A stretch of DNA of 64,000 nucleotides from Benincasa hispida. Lineage: Eukaryota > Streptophyta > Magnoliopsida > Cucurbitales > Cucurbitaceae. The stretch covers positions 1-64,000 of the forward strand of contig NW_024063731.1 of NCBI RefSeq assembly GCF_009727055.1, read 5' to 3'. Shown in pieces: positions 1 to 10,038 of this stretch (its first letter is position 1; every line of letters begins with the position of its first letter). A program made the translations under genes and the position numbers. Below the pieces are notes generated by a model that did not search any database, had not been told where the DNA came from, and saw only the letters and a list, made by a program, of their open reading frames with translations.

Positions 1-649
1 AGTCCAGAGTAACCTGAGCCTGTGGTGTGTATCTATGCCTAGCCTTGAGGCAGCTCTGCATGCACGTATGACCTTGTGATTTTGTTTACACCGCGGGGGG
101 CATTCTTTCTCCAGAGTAACCCGCTATTGTAAACGAGTATTCGGGTACAGAGTTGGTGTGGTTTTCTGATGACGCCTGAATGTTTTATAATGTGATTTAT
201 ATGAAATATCATCATGCCATTGTTTGAGTAATACGAGTTTGAGCTATTAATGAATCTTATATACCTTTCCAACAATTTATAGAATGTTTTTTTTTTTTTT
301 ATAATTCGTTGATGTTTGGAAAGAGAAAATTTAAGCCTGAATGTTTTACAATGCATGTATTTGAAAGTATTCCAGAACAGCTAGAACTTGTGAGGTATAT
401 GTCACGGGAGGTTTTGTTCAAAATAATCCTTACCTTTGGTCTGTAAATCTCTTTAAACAGTATTGTGATTTAAACTAAATCAAATTCCTAAACTCTGTTA
501 ATGAACATAGTTTATTTTTGGAAATGGGTTTGATCTTTAGTACAGGATATGTTAAGAGTTAGGGCGTTAGATGTCATAGAGAGAAGTGATGTTTAATGTC
601 TTCATGCTTTGTTCTAGATTAGAAGGAAAATCTAGAACGAGGTGTGACA
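1..649 (+). mobile_element. 3' part of a gypsy-type LTR (solo LTR copy, unit 1)
   Basis: This stretch matches 40663-41435 almost base for base apart from small indels, for example a ~190-bp segment present at ~40987-41145 but absent here near 340-355. It ends in GTGTGACA at 649, followed by AATAG (650-654) and then copia LTR sequence. In the complete copy (38545-41435) AATAG also precedes the LTR, so AATAG is the target-site duplication. The left part lies outside the window. No coding capacity is seen; short open frames here are noise in LTR sequence. Confidence 0.75.
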
Positions 650-1136
650 AATAGTCAGTCTTAAACAATAAATAGCGTTATAAAGTACGACTGACTTATT
701 TCTTTGTTCGATCTTACGCAAACTCATTGCATAGGATGCCCTACTCCTCATATCCATCCATAAACGAATCAGGATAACTTTGTTTATACTATCTTACAAC
801 AAATTGTAACAACTACAGAGTAGGCCACATCCAATAGTGTTACCAGAATAACGTACCCAACCTTAATCATGTACTATAGACTATTTTAGCTATTTACTCG
901 AACTTCATCCATCTCCATGTCTCTACATAGACTTCACGTATTAATATAATAGCCATGGATCTTAGTTTATTGGATTTAGACTTTTACGTATGCAATTTAT
1001 AGAATCAATAATAAGTTTATTAACTACAGAATATGTTTATCTTTTTATAAACTACGAATTTTAGGACTTAAAACCGAACAATAATAGAATATGTTTAATT
1101 TTATAAATTGTGAGTTTTAGGACATACAACCCAACA
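650..1136 (-). mobile_element. Copia LTR, 5' portion, minus strand (composite A, left LTR)
   Basis: Read on the minus strand, the right end begins TGTTGGGTTGTATGTCC, the same LTR start as the plus-strand copia LTRs at 4928, 29161 and 60741. The sequence then follows the typical LTR order to 650, where a gypsy LTR interrupts it. A purine stretch on the minus strand (1139-1150) abuts the LTR start and fits a polypurine tract. So this is the 3' LTR of a minus-strand copia element whose RNase H end lies just to the right. The first ~55 bp of the LTR are duplicated in tandem (see findings). Confidence 0.75.
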
Positions 1137-1274
1137 ATACTCCCACTTGGACTAAAACTCCAGTGGATAAATATATACAAATATATAAATTGTTGAGTAC
1201 AATGAAAGAACAAAAACAAAAGTATAAATACAATAAACTAGGGCATCAGAGACTTATTATTTCTCCCATTTGCC

Positions 1275-1712
1275 CTAATAGAAAGTATCTCGTAGTCTTA
1301 GTCCCACTAGGTGACCCTCGAACACTTTAGCCGAGACGGTCTTTGTGAATGAATCAGCTAAGTTGTCTTGTGAGGCTATTTGCATGACAACTACGTCTCC
1401 TTTGTGTACAATATCCCTGATGAGACGGTAGTTCCGCTCGATGTGCTTTCCACGTTTATGGATACAATGTTCTTTTGAGTTTACAACTGCTCCATTGTTA
1501 TCACAATATAGGGTGACTGGCAAGTGCATATTTGGAACCACTTCCAAATCAGTTAGGAACTTTTTGAGTCATACTGCTTCTTTTGCTGCTTCACTTACAG
1601 CTACATACTCAGCTTCTAATGTGGAGTCAGCAATACAACTTTGCTTGATACTCTTCAATATTGCTTCCCCATTCAGAATGAATACTAACCCTAAAGTTGA
1701 TTTCCTTGAATC
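1275..1712 (-). pseudogene. Copia RNase H C-terminus, truncated (composite A)
   Basis: The 90-codon minus-strand frame (1275-1547) carries the end of the Ty1/copia RNase H domain: YCDNNGAV, then KHIERNYRLIRDIV, then ADSFTK and AKVFEGHL near the C-terminus. This is the standard end of copia pol, placed directly before the 3' LTR. The homology continues to about 1712 with a stop and is cut by a CACTA terminus at 1716. Gag, protease, integrase and reverse transcriptase of this element are absent. A second copy with the same breakpoint lies at 25430-25860, so truncation preceded duplication. Not functional. Confidence 0.85.
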
Positions 1713-1715
1713 AAT

Positions 1716-2790
1716 CATTACAAGAAATAATAGATACGATAGCACTTTTTTTAGTTATGTTTATATAACTAAAATAATATGCTATCTTTATCTTATAATA
1801 GCACTTTTTTAACGCTATAATAACATATTTATAGCTGTAATCTTATGCTATTGTAAGGTATTTTGGTCTTTTCTAATAGCCATAATTACAATAATAATCT
1901 TTTGATGGCACTTTTTTTTCACTATATAAATTTTGTTATAGCTTTGCTCATGACTATAAAAGGCTCAACTTTTTTTTCTCAACAAGAATAATTTGTATAT
2001 GATTTTTCATATTTGTGATAAAAATAATCTCATGACTTGAGTTCAGCCCACACATATTAAATATTTCATAACATATTAAATACCATGACTTTCATTCATA
2101 ATTGAAAATTTATAAATATATTAACATTGAAAAAAAATGTAATCATTTCTTAGAACAAAGTATACAAATGATACAAAATAAAGTAATGTATCTTTCATGT
2201 TTATTTTTGCAAGTAAATAAAATATTTTGGAAGCATTCTTTGTTCAATTATAATTCCTAAGATTCTCTTAATCTTCCAATGGACAGTTCTTTTGAAGGTT
2301 GATTTGCACTTTTTGGTGGATACTTATTAAATAAAAAAACATACACACATATTAATAAACAAAGATAACAATAGAAACCTAATAAATAGCACAAGTCATT
2401 TAGAAATCTACTGGCACCAAACCAAAACAACAAGTTACATATTTGAACATCTCAAACTTATAAACCCAACACATCTTTTCTAAAATCCAAAACCAAAGCG
2501 AACATTTATACAAAGATAATAATAATAACCTGCAGTCTCCTCCATTAGTCTGAACCGTGAGATTCCTATGTTGCATCTGCTGGTTATCTTTGAGCGGCCC
2601 TTTGCTAGTCGTTTAACGACGGCTATCACTACGGTGAGTTATAACATAGGATTCGGAACAACCCATGCTTCAGTAAAATGAATAGGGTCTTATAGTTCTA
2701 TTTTGGGTATTGTCTTCTATTACAGAGGCATACTCATACCATTCTGTTAAATCCGAAAATGGCATATTTACACTTACAGAATTATTAAGT
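1716..2790 (-). mobile_element. CACTA (En/Spm) transposon terminal fragment (composite A)
   Basis: The left edge reads CATTACAAGAAATAATAG. The duplicate at 25866 has the canonical CACTACAAGAAATAATAG, a CACTA-family terminal inverted repeat. Behind it are subterminal repeats of the type TAGCACTTTTTT/AACGCTATAATA. Reading inward on the minus strand, a coding-like C-terminus with KELSIGRLRES and a stop occurs at 2257-2325. A second exon-like stretch (about 2531-2700) ends at a possible GT donor. The opposite terminus is not present, so this is a 3' end fragment. The right limit is approximate, where copia leader sequence begins. Confidence 0.6.
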
Positions 2791-2955
2791 GTTAATAATG
2801 TCTGACCAAAAGTGGTACCTAAATGACTATCGCAATATGAGTTATTCTAGAGGTAGTATTTAGTCAAGAATGTCTTGATGTAGTATCGTAGCAAAAGTAT
2901 AATCTTGTGTACATTATTAAAATTGCTAAAACTTGATTGGATTTATAATTTCAGA

Positions 2956-3540
2956 ATGACGAGTTCAATAATACAATTTTCGATTTGTCATAACTGAGGA
3001 TTGTCCTCCCATTCTTAGCTCTAACACAAACCGAAATGTTAGAGATGTATATGACAGATCGGTCAGGGCTAATGAGAAAGCCCGTGCTTATATCCTCGCC
3101 AGCTTATCTGATGTTTTGGTAAAGAAGAGAGGATATGAGTACTTCCAAAGAGATTATAGAATCTCTGCAAGGGATATTTGGACAACTGTCCTTCACCCTA
3201 AGGCATGATGCCATTAAGTACGTTTACAACAGTCGCATCAAAGTGGGGACCAATGTTCGTGAACATGTCCTGGACATGATGTTCCACTTTAACGTGACAG
3301 AAGTAAATGGTGTTATCATGGACAAGAGAAGTCTAGTTGGTTTTATTCTAGAATCTCTTCTGAAGAGTTTTCTGCAATTTTGAATGCATTAAAGAATAAA
3401 ATTCAATACAGCTTGACTACTCTACTAAATGAGCTACAGGCTAACCAGACAATGTTTAGAAAAAAGGGTCTAGAGTCCGAAGTAAATGTTATTACTGCCG
3501 AGAAGAGAGGAATGTCCTCCAAGCTTGAAATTGACCATAA
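2956..3540 (+). pseudogene. Copia gag N-terminal/core region, broken (composite A)
   Basis: A Ty1/copia GAG (UBN2 / Retrotran_gag_2 family) starts at the ATG at 2956-2958. Compared with the copy at 27109, about 90 bp just after the start are deleted (the YVNWKS region is missing). The recognisable core follows in 3135-3383: KEIIESLQGIFGQLSF, RHDAIKYVYNSR, NVREHVLDMM. Then comes a frameshift and a continuation, NKIQYSLTTLLNELQ (~3385-3440). Gag would form the cytoplasmic virus-like particle; this copy cannot. The homology gives way to a different element near 3540. Confidence 0.85.
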
Positions 3541-4125
3541 CAAAATCCAGATCTCATACATTACAACTCTTGAACCAGAATTCATAGGTAAATCTATGAA
3601 TGAAACAATTCAAAAAACATTTCCGTCAAATTTCCATTATATTCCAACACATCCTCAAAAAACTCGTTTATTCTATGAATTTATTCTTGTTGATACCGAC
3701 TCAATTGATAGGGGAAGAGTTAATGGTTAAGGCAGAAGGCCTTGAAGGGAAAAAAGATCCTAAAATTTGAAATTTATTTGATAACGGCAATGCTTGAGGA
3801 GTTTTTCCTTTTCGATTCTCCATTATCGATGATGATTTACCTTTGATAAATTGATACGCTTGAAAATACGATGCTTTGGTTTGAGGAAGTGTTGATCATT
3901 GTTGTTGTTCTTGATCTTGATCATGCTTTTCTTCTTTCTTGCAAGTGGACTTCATTTTCTCTTTTCTTTCTCTCTTTCACTCTCTTCTTTAGTTTTGCCT
4001 TGAAGAAATTCTCGAGTGAGGTAATCAGGAAGGGAGTTTGCGCTTCCTTTTATAGCTTCAATTTGGAAATCAAAACAAGAAAGTATTGCTTGCCATCTGG
4101 CAAACATTTCCTCCTCTTCAAAGAA
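3540..4125. pseudogene. Endogenous pararetrovirus-like relic inside copia gag (composite A)
   Basis: Between the gag core and its zinc knuckle lies ~0.6 kb that is not copia. On the minus strand (~3990-4110) the frame reads ARWQAILSCFDFQIEAIKG, then DYLTREFLQ. This is the pattern at the end of the RNase H domain of petuvirus/florendovirus-type Caulimoviridae. It continues into a low-complexity charged tail. On the plus strand, ~3640-3715 reads THPQKTRLFYEFILVDTDS, which I also associate with these viral polyproteins. The two pieces are in opposite orientations, as is common in rearranged endogenous copies. No complete viral gene is present. A match to a plant gypsy RNase H is the alternative. 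The duplicate is at 27770-28365. Confidence 0.5.
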
Positions 4126-4333
4126 TATGAGTATTCCTGTGAAGAAGGGCAAAGGGAAAGGGAAGAAGAAGCCTATTGGAAAGAAAGGCAAGGATAACGC
4201 TGTAGTTAAAGGGAAATGTTTCCACTACAACGAAGAAGGGCACTGGAAGAGACACTGCCCTCAGTATGTTGCCGAGAAGTAAGAAAGGTAACCAGGCTAA
4301 CTTGACCTTGGGACCATTTGCTCAGCTCATCTA
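4126..4333 (+). pseudogene. Copia gag zinc knuckle fragment (composite A)
   Basis: After a lysine/glycine-rich stretch (KKGKGKGKKKPIGKK), the frame carries a retroviral-type zinc knuckle, CFHYNEEGHWKRHCP. This is C-x2-Y-x4-H-x4-C, so the second cysteine of the CCHC box is replaced by tyrosine. The copy at 28445-28490 has the same substitution. A small deletion follows (AEK then stop, where the other copy reads AEKRVEKG). In copia elements this box binds genomic RNA during packaging. The knuckle is separated from the gag core by the pararetrovirus-like insert. Confidence 0.8.
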
Positions 4334-4927
4334 GTGGGAGAAATTGCTACTTGATTCTACTTCATTTAAATCTTGTATAGAACAAATTGTATATATTTTT
4401 GGGATAAATGAAATGTTCATTTTAAAAATTATGTTTGTTCTAGCAACCTCTGTTATGAACCAAATTGTTCAAAACCATTTGTAAATATTCAGATATTTTA
4501 ATGGCTAGATCAAAATATAGAAAGTTTAAAGATTTCTAGAACTGACTGTTAATAAAGAGTTGTTGAGACAGGTCAGATGTGTCTTGTGCAAAGAGTTGAG
4601 AGTACCTCATTGTAATGGGAGGAAAGTGTGCTTCCTAGCCATTATTGAGAATAAGATGCTATCCCCATATAGTTTCATCTAAAGCCTATTGTATACTAAC
4701 ATGTTTACAATGATTCTCTCGGCTAAAGTGTTTGAGAATCACCTAGTAGAACTAGGAATACAAGATAACCTAGGGCAAGTGGGAGAAATATCAGGTATAG
4801 AGATACCGAATGGTAAAGATGGGTATGAGATGCCCTAGTTTATTGTATTTCTCTATAAAACTTAGAAACTCATTCTTATATATCAGATATATAAGTTACC
4901 ACTTGAGTTTTAGTCCAAATGGATGTT
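4334..4927 (+). pseudogene. Copia pol remnant: last RNase H codons and polypurine tract
   Basis: Most of pol (protease to RNase H) is deleted. What remains is AT-rich degenerate sequence and, at ~4718-4790, the C-terminal RNase H tail AKVFENHLVELGIQDNLGQ. This is homologous to AKVFEGHLVGL on the minus strand at 1275. A purine-rich stretch and the sequence TTTAGTCCAAATGGA lead directly to the LTR start at 4928. The arrangement gag fragment, pol deletion, RNase H tail, 3' LTR is shared with 28568-29160. Confidence 0.6.
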
Positions 4928-5525
4928 TGTTGGGTTTTATGTCCTAAACTCGTGGTATGTAAACAATGAAACTTATTCTGAAAAATTCAATGAAGGTGTT
5001 ATTGAATAGATCTCTTACTAGAATAGAAATTCAATAAACCTAAAAGTCCCGTGACTATTGGATTAGTACTTGAAATTTATATGGAGACATAAAGTTGGAT
5101 CAAGTTCGAGTAAATAGTCAAAATGATCTATAGTATATGGATAAGGTTGGGTACCTTATTCTGGTAACACTATTGGTTGCAACCCGCTCTGCAATTGTTA
5201 CAAGGAGTTCTAAAGTGCTACAAACGAAGTGATCCTAATTCGTTCATGTTGGACATGAGGAGTGGGGGTGTCCTTGTGCAAAAGGGTTTGTACAAGATCG
5301 GACCACGAAATGAGTCACTCTTACTTTATAACGTTGTTTACTATTTAAGACTTACTATTTCAAAGTGATGATCTAGGTAACTTAACGTTAATCTTGGGCT
5401 AACTATGAACTCTTGTTTATTTGAGATTACTTTTAGATTTGCATATGTGAGGGTTGGCTCAACAACGCTAGCTCAATAAAACTCCCATTGCAGGGGTAAG
5501 ATCAGATAGATAGCTTGGGACATAG
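4928..5525 (+). mobile_element. Copia 3' LTR, 5' portion, plus strand (composite A, right LTR)
   Basis: It begins TGTTGGGTTTTATGTCC and matches 29161-29758 closely. It is cut at 5525, after CATAG, by a gypsy LTR start (TGTAACACCCC). The uninterrupted copy continues at 29759 with GATGCAAGAG. The remaining ~1.2 kb of this LTR are absent from unit 1. Confidence 0.8.
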
Positions 5526-5605
5526 TGTAACACCCCACACATTTTATTTAATAATAATGTAATTTTCAGTAACTTTATTATTTTGAAATTCAGTAATTTT
5601 CCTGA
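5526..5605 (+). mobile_element. Gypsy LTR start, truncated to ~80 bp
   Basis: TGTAACACCCC and the next ~65 bp match the start of the complete LTR at 14651. The similarity stops near 5605. The left flank CATAG is copia LTR sequence (equivalent to 29754-29758). Because the flank beyond the 3' LTR (CAAGT at 16225) is a different site, this end and the LTR at 14651-16224 probably come from two separate insertions. Confidence 0.65.
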
Positions 5606-5764
5606 CAATAGATCAAGAATGGGCACGAGCGGCTAAAAAGGATATTCCTCGGCGAATAGTAATAGAATTCGAGGAACAACCTGCACTTGAATCCAACAAT
5701 GTAGAATCTTACAAGTTTTGTATTTTCTACAAAGAAATTGGCCATGTGCAGGAAAGATGCCCGT
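5606..5764 (+). pseudogene. Unidentified retroelement fragment with CCHC-like end
   Basis: About 52 codons are open from 5607 and end at a TAG at 5764. The C-terminus reads FCIFYKEIGHVQERCP, that is C-x2-Y-x4-H-x4-C. This could be a damaged zinc knuckle of a LINE ORF1 or DUF4283-type protein, or of a gypsy gag. I cannot assign it with certainty. It lies between a truncated gypsy LTR and an unrelated gag, so it is a fragment. Confidence 0.3.
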
Positions 5765-6146
5765 AGAAAGACGTGCGAATGCGAATTAACTTTGAAAACT
5801 TATATCTACATGATAGGAAGTAGATAGAAAAATTTGAAGACTAAAGTTAGCTAGTGAGGTAAATAGGTTTATGAACTGTGTATATAAATAAGAAGTAGTA
5901 TGTTTTGTTGACAATGCATGTTTAATTTATATGTGATTGGTTAGATAAAATGTTGAGAAGTAGGAAACGTAGAACCGGGCTACCCTAAGCCTTAAGGTTG
6001 CTAATCATATTAGAACCGTGATCTTAGGTCTATGTGATCCAAGTTTTAAACATTTTAAAACATGAATTAAACCTAAGTGAGCATATGAAAATAAAAGTGA
6101 AAGTGCCTCAAGTCATCCGAGAGAAAAGACAAGGGAAGAAGAACAA
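5765..6146. other. Noncoding spacer with a segment shared with the copia leader
   Basis: No gene is seen. Positions ~5993-6080 resemble ~50737-50830 (shared GGTTGCTAAT, ATTAGAACC, CTTAGGTCTAT, TTTTAAAACATGA). The latter is the leader of the minus-strand copia element, so part of this spacer is probably a stray piece of such a leader. Confidence 0.4.
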
Positions 6147-7233
6147 ATGGATAAATTTACTCAAAGACTCCAAGAAAGTCTGGGGAATATACAACCTGAT
6201 CCTGAGAAAAAATATGGGATAGAACGATTGAAATCGCTGGGAGCCACAAACTTCGAAGGAACAAAAGACCCCGCAGATGCAGAAGTCTGGATGAATCAGT
6301 TAGAAAAATGTTTTGGGGTAATGAGATGCCCTGAAAATAGAAAGGTGAGTCTTGGAATATTTTTACTACAAAAACAGGCTGAAGAGTGGTGGAAATTACT
6401 GAAGAATAGAATAGGGGACCAAGATGAAATGCGTTGGGAAGAATTTTGAGAAGCGTTCTTCGAGAGATTCTATCCTCGGTCATTCCGAAATATGAAACAA
6501 GATGAGTTCCTACAGCTCATGCAGGGTAACATGACTGTAGCAGAATATGAATTAAAGTATACTGAGCTATCCAAGTATGCTTTAAACATAATTGTGGATG
6601 AAAAGGAGCGCTGTCAAATGTTTGAATCTGGATTAAGACAAGAGATTCGAACTCCTGTCGCAGCAACCGCGGGGTGGTGAGAATTCTCAAAACTAATAGA
6701 AGCAGCAATAAGAGTAGAAAAAAGTTTAACAGTAGAAGAACTAAGACCAGAAGGGGGCTCATCCATGAGTAGGTGGCGGAGGGAAGAGCCACGAAATTTT
6801 ACTCCTAGGATAGAAAATAGAAGTATGTGGAAAAGAAGAGGAATTAAAAAATACTAAAGTAGACCCCGAACAAGAAAGCTAGATAAAGGATTCAATGGCG
6901 AGTGTAAACCAAAAACCGAGATGCCCGATCTGTAATAAATATCACTAGGAAAAATGTTGGGAACAAACCCAAGGACGATTGTGTACATGTTTTAAGTGTG
7001 GCAACCCGAGACACTTTAAACGAGAATGTCCCTAGTTGATGGATGCTGGAAATATACAGCCGCCAAACAACCCAGGAATGAAACCAACAACTGTCGGGGG
7101 AGGACGGACTGTTGGAGGATGAAAAGAGGAAATAGAAAAAATGACGTTGGGACAATTATATGGGTTAGCTCAAGCTAGGGAGGAAGATGTACCAGACGTG
7201 GGAAAAGGGAAAGAGAAAATTCTAGAGGACTAG
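6147..7233 (+). pseudogene. Ty3/gypsy gag polyprotein, broken
   Basis: The frame from the ATG at 6147 reads a typical plant gypsy GAG (Retrotrans_gag): LGATNFEGTKDPADAEVWM, KVSLGIFLLQ, AEEWWK, then after an in-frame TGA (6447-6449) FFERFYPRSFRNMKQDEF and CQMFESGLRQEI. A second in-frame stop follows at ~6678. After a frameshift come two zinc-knuckle-like boxes: CPICNKYH (damaged, ~6919) and an intact CFKCGNPRHFKREC at 6988-7029. The frame ends at 7231-7233. A polypurine tract and LTR follow at once, with no protease or pol between them. The gag is nearly full length but carries several stops and a frameshift. Confidence 0.85.
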
Positions 7234-7334
7234 GATAGAAGTTGTTATGTAATAAAACTGTATTAAGCAAATCAATTAATAAAAATTTGGTTGTAAAATA
7301 AGATTCGTTTAATTTTGAAAACGAAATTATATTT

Positions 7335-7348
7335 AAGGGGGTGGTAAA
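7335..7348 (+). other. Polypurine tract before gypsy LTR
   Basis: AAGGGGGTGGTAAA lies immediately before TGTAAGACCC. This is the usual primer site for plus-strand DNA synthesis in LTR retroelements. It marks the LTR start at 7349. Confidence 0.7.
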
Positions 7349-7810
7349 TGTAAGACCCTGATCCGAAATCCAGGGTAGTAGGTTACTAAAAAAAATTCTA
7401 AGTAGTAAAATGTTGTGCGAGGAAGTAACTAATCTGGTTAAAGAAATATTACTAAAAGAAATATGTATTGAATCAAGACAAAATGGTGAATATTGGGATG
7501 GTATTGGTTATGCGTTAGTGCTAAGTTTCTAGAGGTTCAAAAGGTGGCCAAGAAAAACAAATGTTTTGACTACAGCGTATGTAGGGGCTTAAGTGCGCTG
7601 AATGCAAAAGATGCATGGATGGATGGCCCTAAGGATGCGTGGGTGGCCGGCTCCAAATTGTGCTGATCGTTGGACGCAAGGGATGCGGCCGTAGGCTTGC
7701 ACGCGTGAGTAGTTGATGCAAGGGCGTGCACTAATGCAAAGGCACACAGAGTTGGAAGCATGCGTTGATACGGACCAAGGCATGCGGCGAAGGAGGCTTG
7801 CGACAATGGG

Positions 7811-7950
7811 AGTATGTGCCGATTGTCGAAGGCATGCGTGGACGATGCACGACAACGATTGTTGAAGGCATACGTTGAAGATGTGCGACAACACATAATG
7901 AGCCGATTGTCGAAGGCATGCGTCTACAATGCGCGGCAATGCTATAGCAT
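7811..7950 (+). repeat. ~48-bp tandem repeat, three degenerate copies
   Basis: The unit is built around CGATTGTCGAAGGCATGCGT followed by GACGATGCRCGACAAC. Copies begin near 7813, 7856 and 7902. It lies in the GC-rich part of the gypsy LTR. Confidence 0.6.
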
Positions 7951-8338
7951 ATTATAAGGCTATGCATCGTTGGCAATTGATGGGCCTATTACTTGATAGT
8001 AGACGGCCAAGGATGCGATGATCAAAGGTTGCGTTGACAAAAAATTCAAGAGAAGGTGGCACCATCCAAGAGATGCGTCCATAGGCATACTAAATTATAT
8101 GGATAAACATTCTTAGGAACTAAGTAAATGAGATGGCGAAAGGATATTTCATGCAAAAATGACTCTTATCAACTTAAGCAGGAGGTGTAAGATGGAGATT
8201 ACATGCAAAGTAAATAATTTTGCTGGCAACTCAAGATTAATACAACTCAAAGCATTGTTGGATCGGATTTAGTTTTGGTAGCTTAAAGAGGAGACATCTG
8301 TAGGTTGAGTTGTCAAAAGGGGGAAAGCTCAGGGTAGC

Positions 8339-8347
8339 TATAAATAG
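8339..8347 (+). promoter_or_regulatory. TATA box of the gypsy LTR promoter
   Basis: TATAAATAG, preceded by C, is a near-perfect plant TATA box. It lies ~990 bp into the LTR, where a Pol II promoter for element transcription is expected. Transcription would begin about 30 bp downstream. This is prediction only. Confidence 0.5.
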
Positions 8348-9090
8348 AAGGGTCGGGCGTGAATAGTCCACTCGTGCCATTTCCAAAATCTCAGTGTTAA
8401 AAGCCTATTTATATTATTAAGCTTAGGTACTCATGATGCCAAAATAATTAGAGTTCGAAGGAGTCAAAGTTGCGTTGATAAACTTGAAGGATCGCACGGA
8501 CGCATAAGCTCATCCCTGCCAACGCATCCATCGTAACGTTGTGGTCCTCAGTGCAACATAGCATGCCAGTCCAACGCATCAACCGTAACCATCAGCTGGC
8601 ATCGGTCCAACGCGTCGACCGTGATGTTGCGGCCATTCGTGCAACGCAGCACGCGCGCCTCGTGCGCAAGGCTGGACATCGCAGCTACCTACCAACATCC
8701 TTGCACACACGAGCCACGGTTAAAATAGCCTCTTAAGGGCTTATTTTGAGGTTTTGACAAAATTTTTTAGTAGGGTAAGCTGGTGTTTTAATATAAAAAG
8801 GTATTTTGATTATTGTGACATTATTTAATGATATAACAGTATTAATTTGGGAATTTTCATTAAAATAGAGGAAATCTCAGGGAAATACTCTCAAAGTAAG
8901 TTCCAGTAGGAAACCTTGCAAACGGTGAGTGGTTATTAAGATTTATGCATTGCTCTATGTATAAATTCATAGGTATGAACAAGATGCATAATTGTAATGT
9001 TATTATGCTTGCCATGATATTGTCTGTATAATTACTATGGAAATTGAGATTATGCCTGGAATATATAGTTAGCATGCTTAAAAGGGTACT

Positions 9091-9218
9091 TGGCGGGAAA
9101 ATATAGTCGGCTTCGGTCGGCGGGAAATGATAGTCGGTGACGACTGGCGGGAAATATAGTCAAGTTACCTAAGCATAGCTAGCGAGAAATAGTTGTCGAT
9201 GTGCAAATTGGTGGGAAA
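9091..9218 (+). repeat. 27-bp tandem repeat with GGCGGGAAA boxes
   Basis: GGCGGGAAA occurs at 9092-9100, 9119-9127 and 9146-9154, spaced exactly 27 bp. Degenerate relatives are at 9181-9189 (AGCGAGAAA) and 9210-9218 (GGTGGGAAA). The reverse complement TTTCCCGCC fits the E2F binding consensus. The position is inside a gypsy LTR. Confidence 0.6.
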
Positions 9219-9880
9219 ATGGGGTATAGAAAAGGTTTCATGAAAGTTATCATCATTATTATATTCATATTGTGGACATGTTCAGAATAGCATGTGATTG
9301 GTGGAAAATGCTTGATTAAGGTTACAAATGTGTATGCACAGGTTATAATGTGATTGTTAATTATGTTATGATTTCCTAAAAAAATGATTTTGTAATTAAA
9401 GCTATTGTTATTTTAAAAGGCACCACTCACTAGGCTTATTAGCTCACATTTTTAAGGCATGGCTCACATTTTTAAGCGAAACGTTAAGGGAAGAGTCATT
9501 CAACCACCAAACACCAGGAACTTGGTATCTTTCAAGGCATGGCTCGGATTATGTAATAGAAAAATTGTAGGAAAATTAGACTACATGTATAGAAATTTGT
9601 ATGTTATTGTAGACATGTCAAAGTTTTTAATCTCAATTAGATAAAAGGTAAATATTAAAATTGTCTTAGAATTATATTAGTCAAAGTGAGACTAAGAGGA
9701 ATAGCATAAGTGGCATGACCTAGAAGCCAACCGGAGCTGGAACTCACAACGCTACCTGAAGATCTATCGAGGAAGGTAAGTATGAATTTAAGTTATTCTC
9801 ATTTAGTGTTTGAGATAGAAATTATTATGTTGTAGATAGTTTGGTTCAACATCTAGCTTAGAGATGGCTAAGTGAGGTAT

Positions 9881-10038
9881 CGTTGTACAAACTAAGGAAG
9901 TTGATATCAGAATAGCGCAGTGGAAGCGTGGTAATGGACAAGATTATAAGAGTTTGCAACAGTGGTTGTTATGAAACCTTAAACCAGAGTTAGTTCAAGT
10001 AAATTTCGAGGACGAAATTTTCTTAAGGGGGAAGTAAA
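9881..10038 (+). mobile_element. Collapsed gypsy internal region: PBS-like site next to polypurine tract
   Basis: TTGATATCAGAATAG at 9901-9915 resembles the initiator-Met tRNA primer site TGGTATCAGAGC. Only ~110 bp later comes CGAGGACGAAATTTTCTTAAGGGGG, positions 10007-10030. This is the usual junction of gypsy pol end and polypurine tract, with an LTR start at 10039. Almost the entire internal region is therefore missing. Confidence 0.5.

Larger units (their letters stand above)
7349..9880 (+). mobile_element. Gypsy LTR of the gag-only element (right end uncertain)
   Basis: It starts TGTAAGACCCTGATCC right after the polypurine tract. It contains a GC-rich region full of GCATGCGT words (7590-7980), a TATA box (8339-8347) and a GGCGGGAAA tandem repeat (9091-9154). 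It also has the CACTCACTAGGCTTATTAGCTCAC stretch (positions 9424-9447) typical of plant gypsy LTR R/U5 regions. No matching second LTR was found in the window, so the 3' boundary is set only by the PBS-like site near 9901. No coding genes; the short frames here are noise. Confidence 0.55.

Noticed and set aside
1441..1812. 123-codon plus-strand frame
   Set aside because: It is the antisense of the copia RNase H remnant and runs into CACTA terminal sequence.
3871..4197. 108-codon plus-strand frame (and 28099-28380)
   Set aside because: Antisense of the pararetrovirus-like RNase H end; the minus-strand frame is the one with recognisable motifs.
7570..7976. Three overlapping minus-strand frames rich in His, Ala and Ser
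   Set aside because: They translate the GCATGCGT-rich tandem repeat of a gypsy LTR and have no conserved motif.
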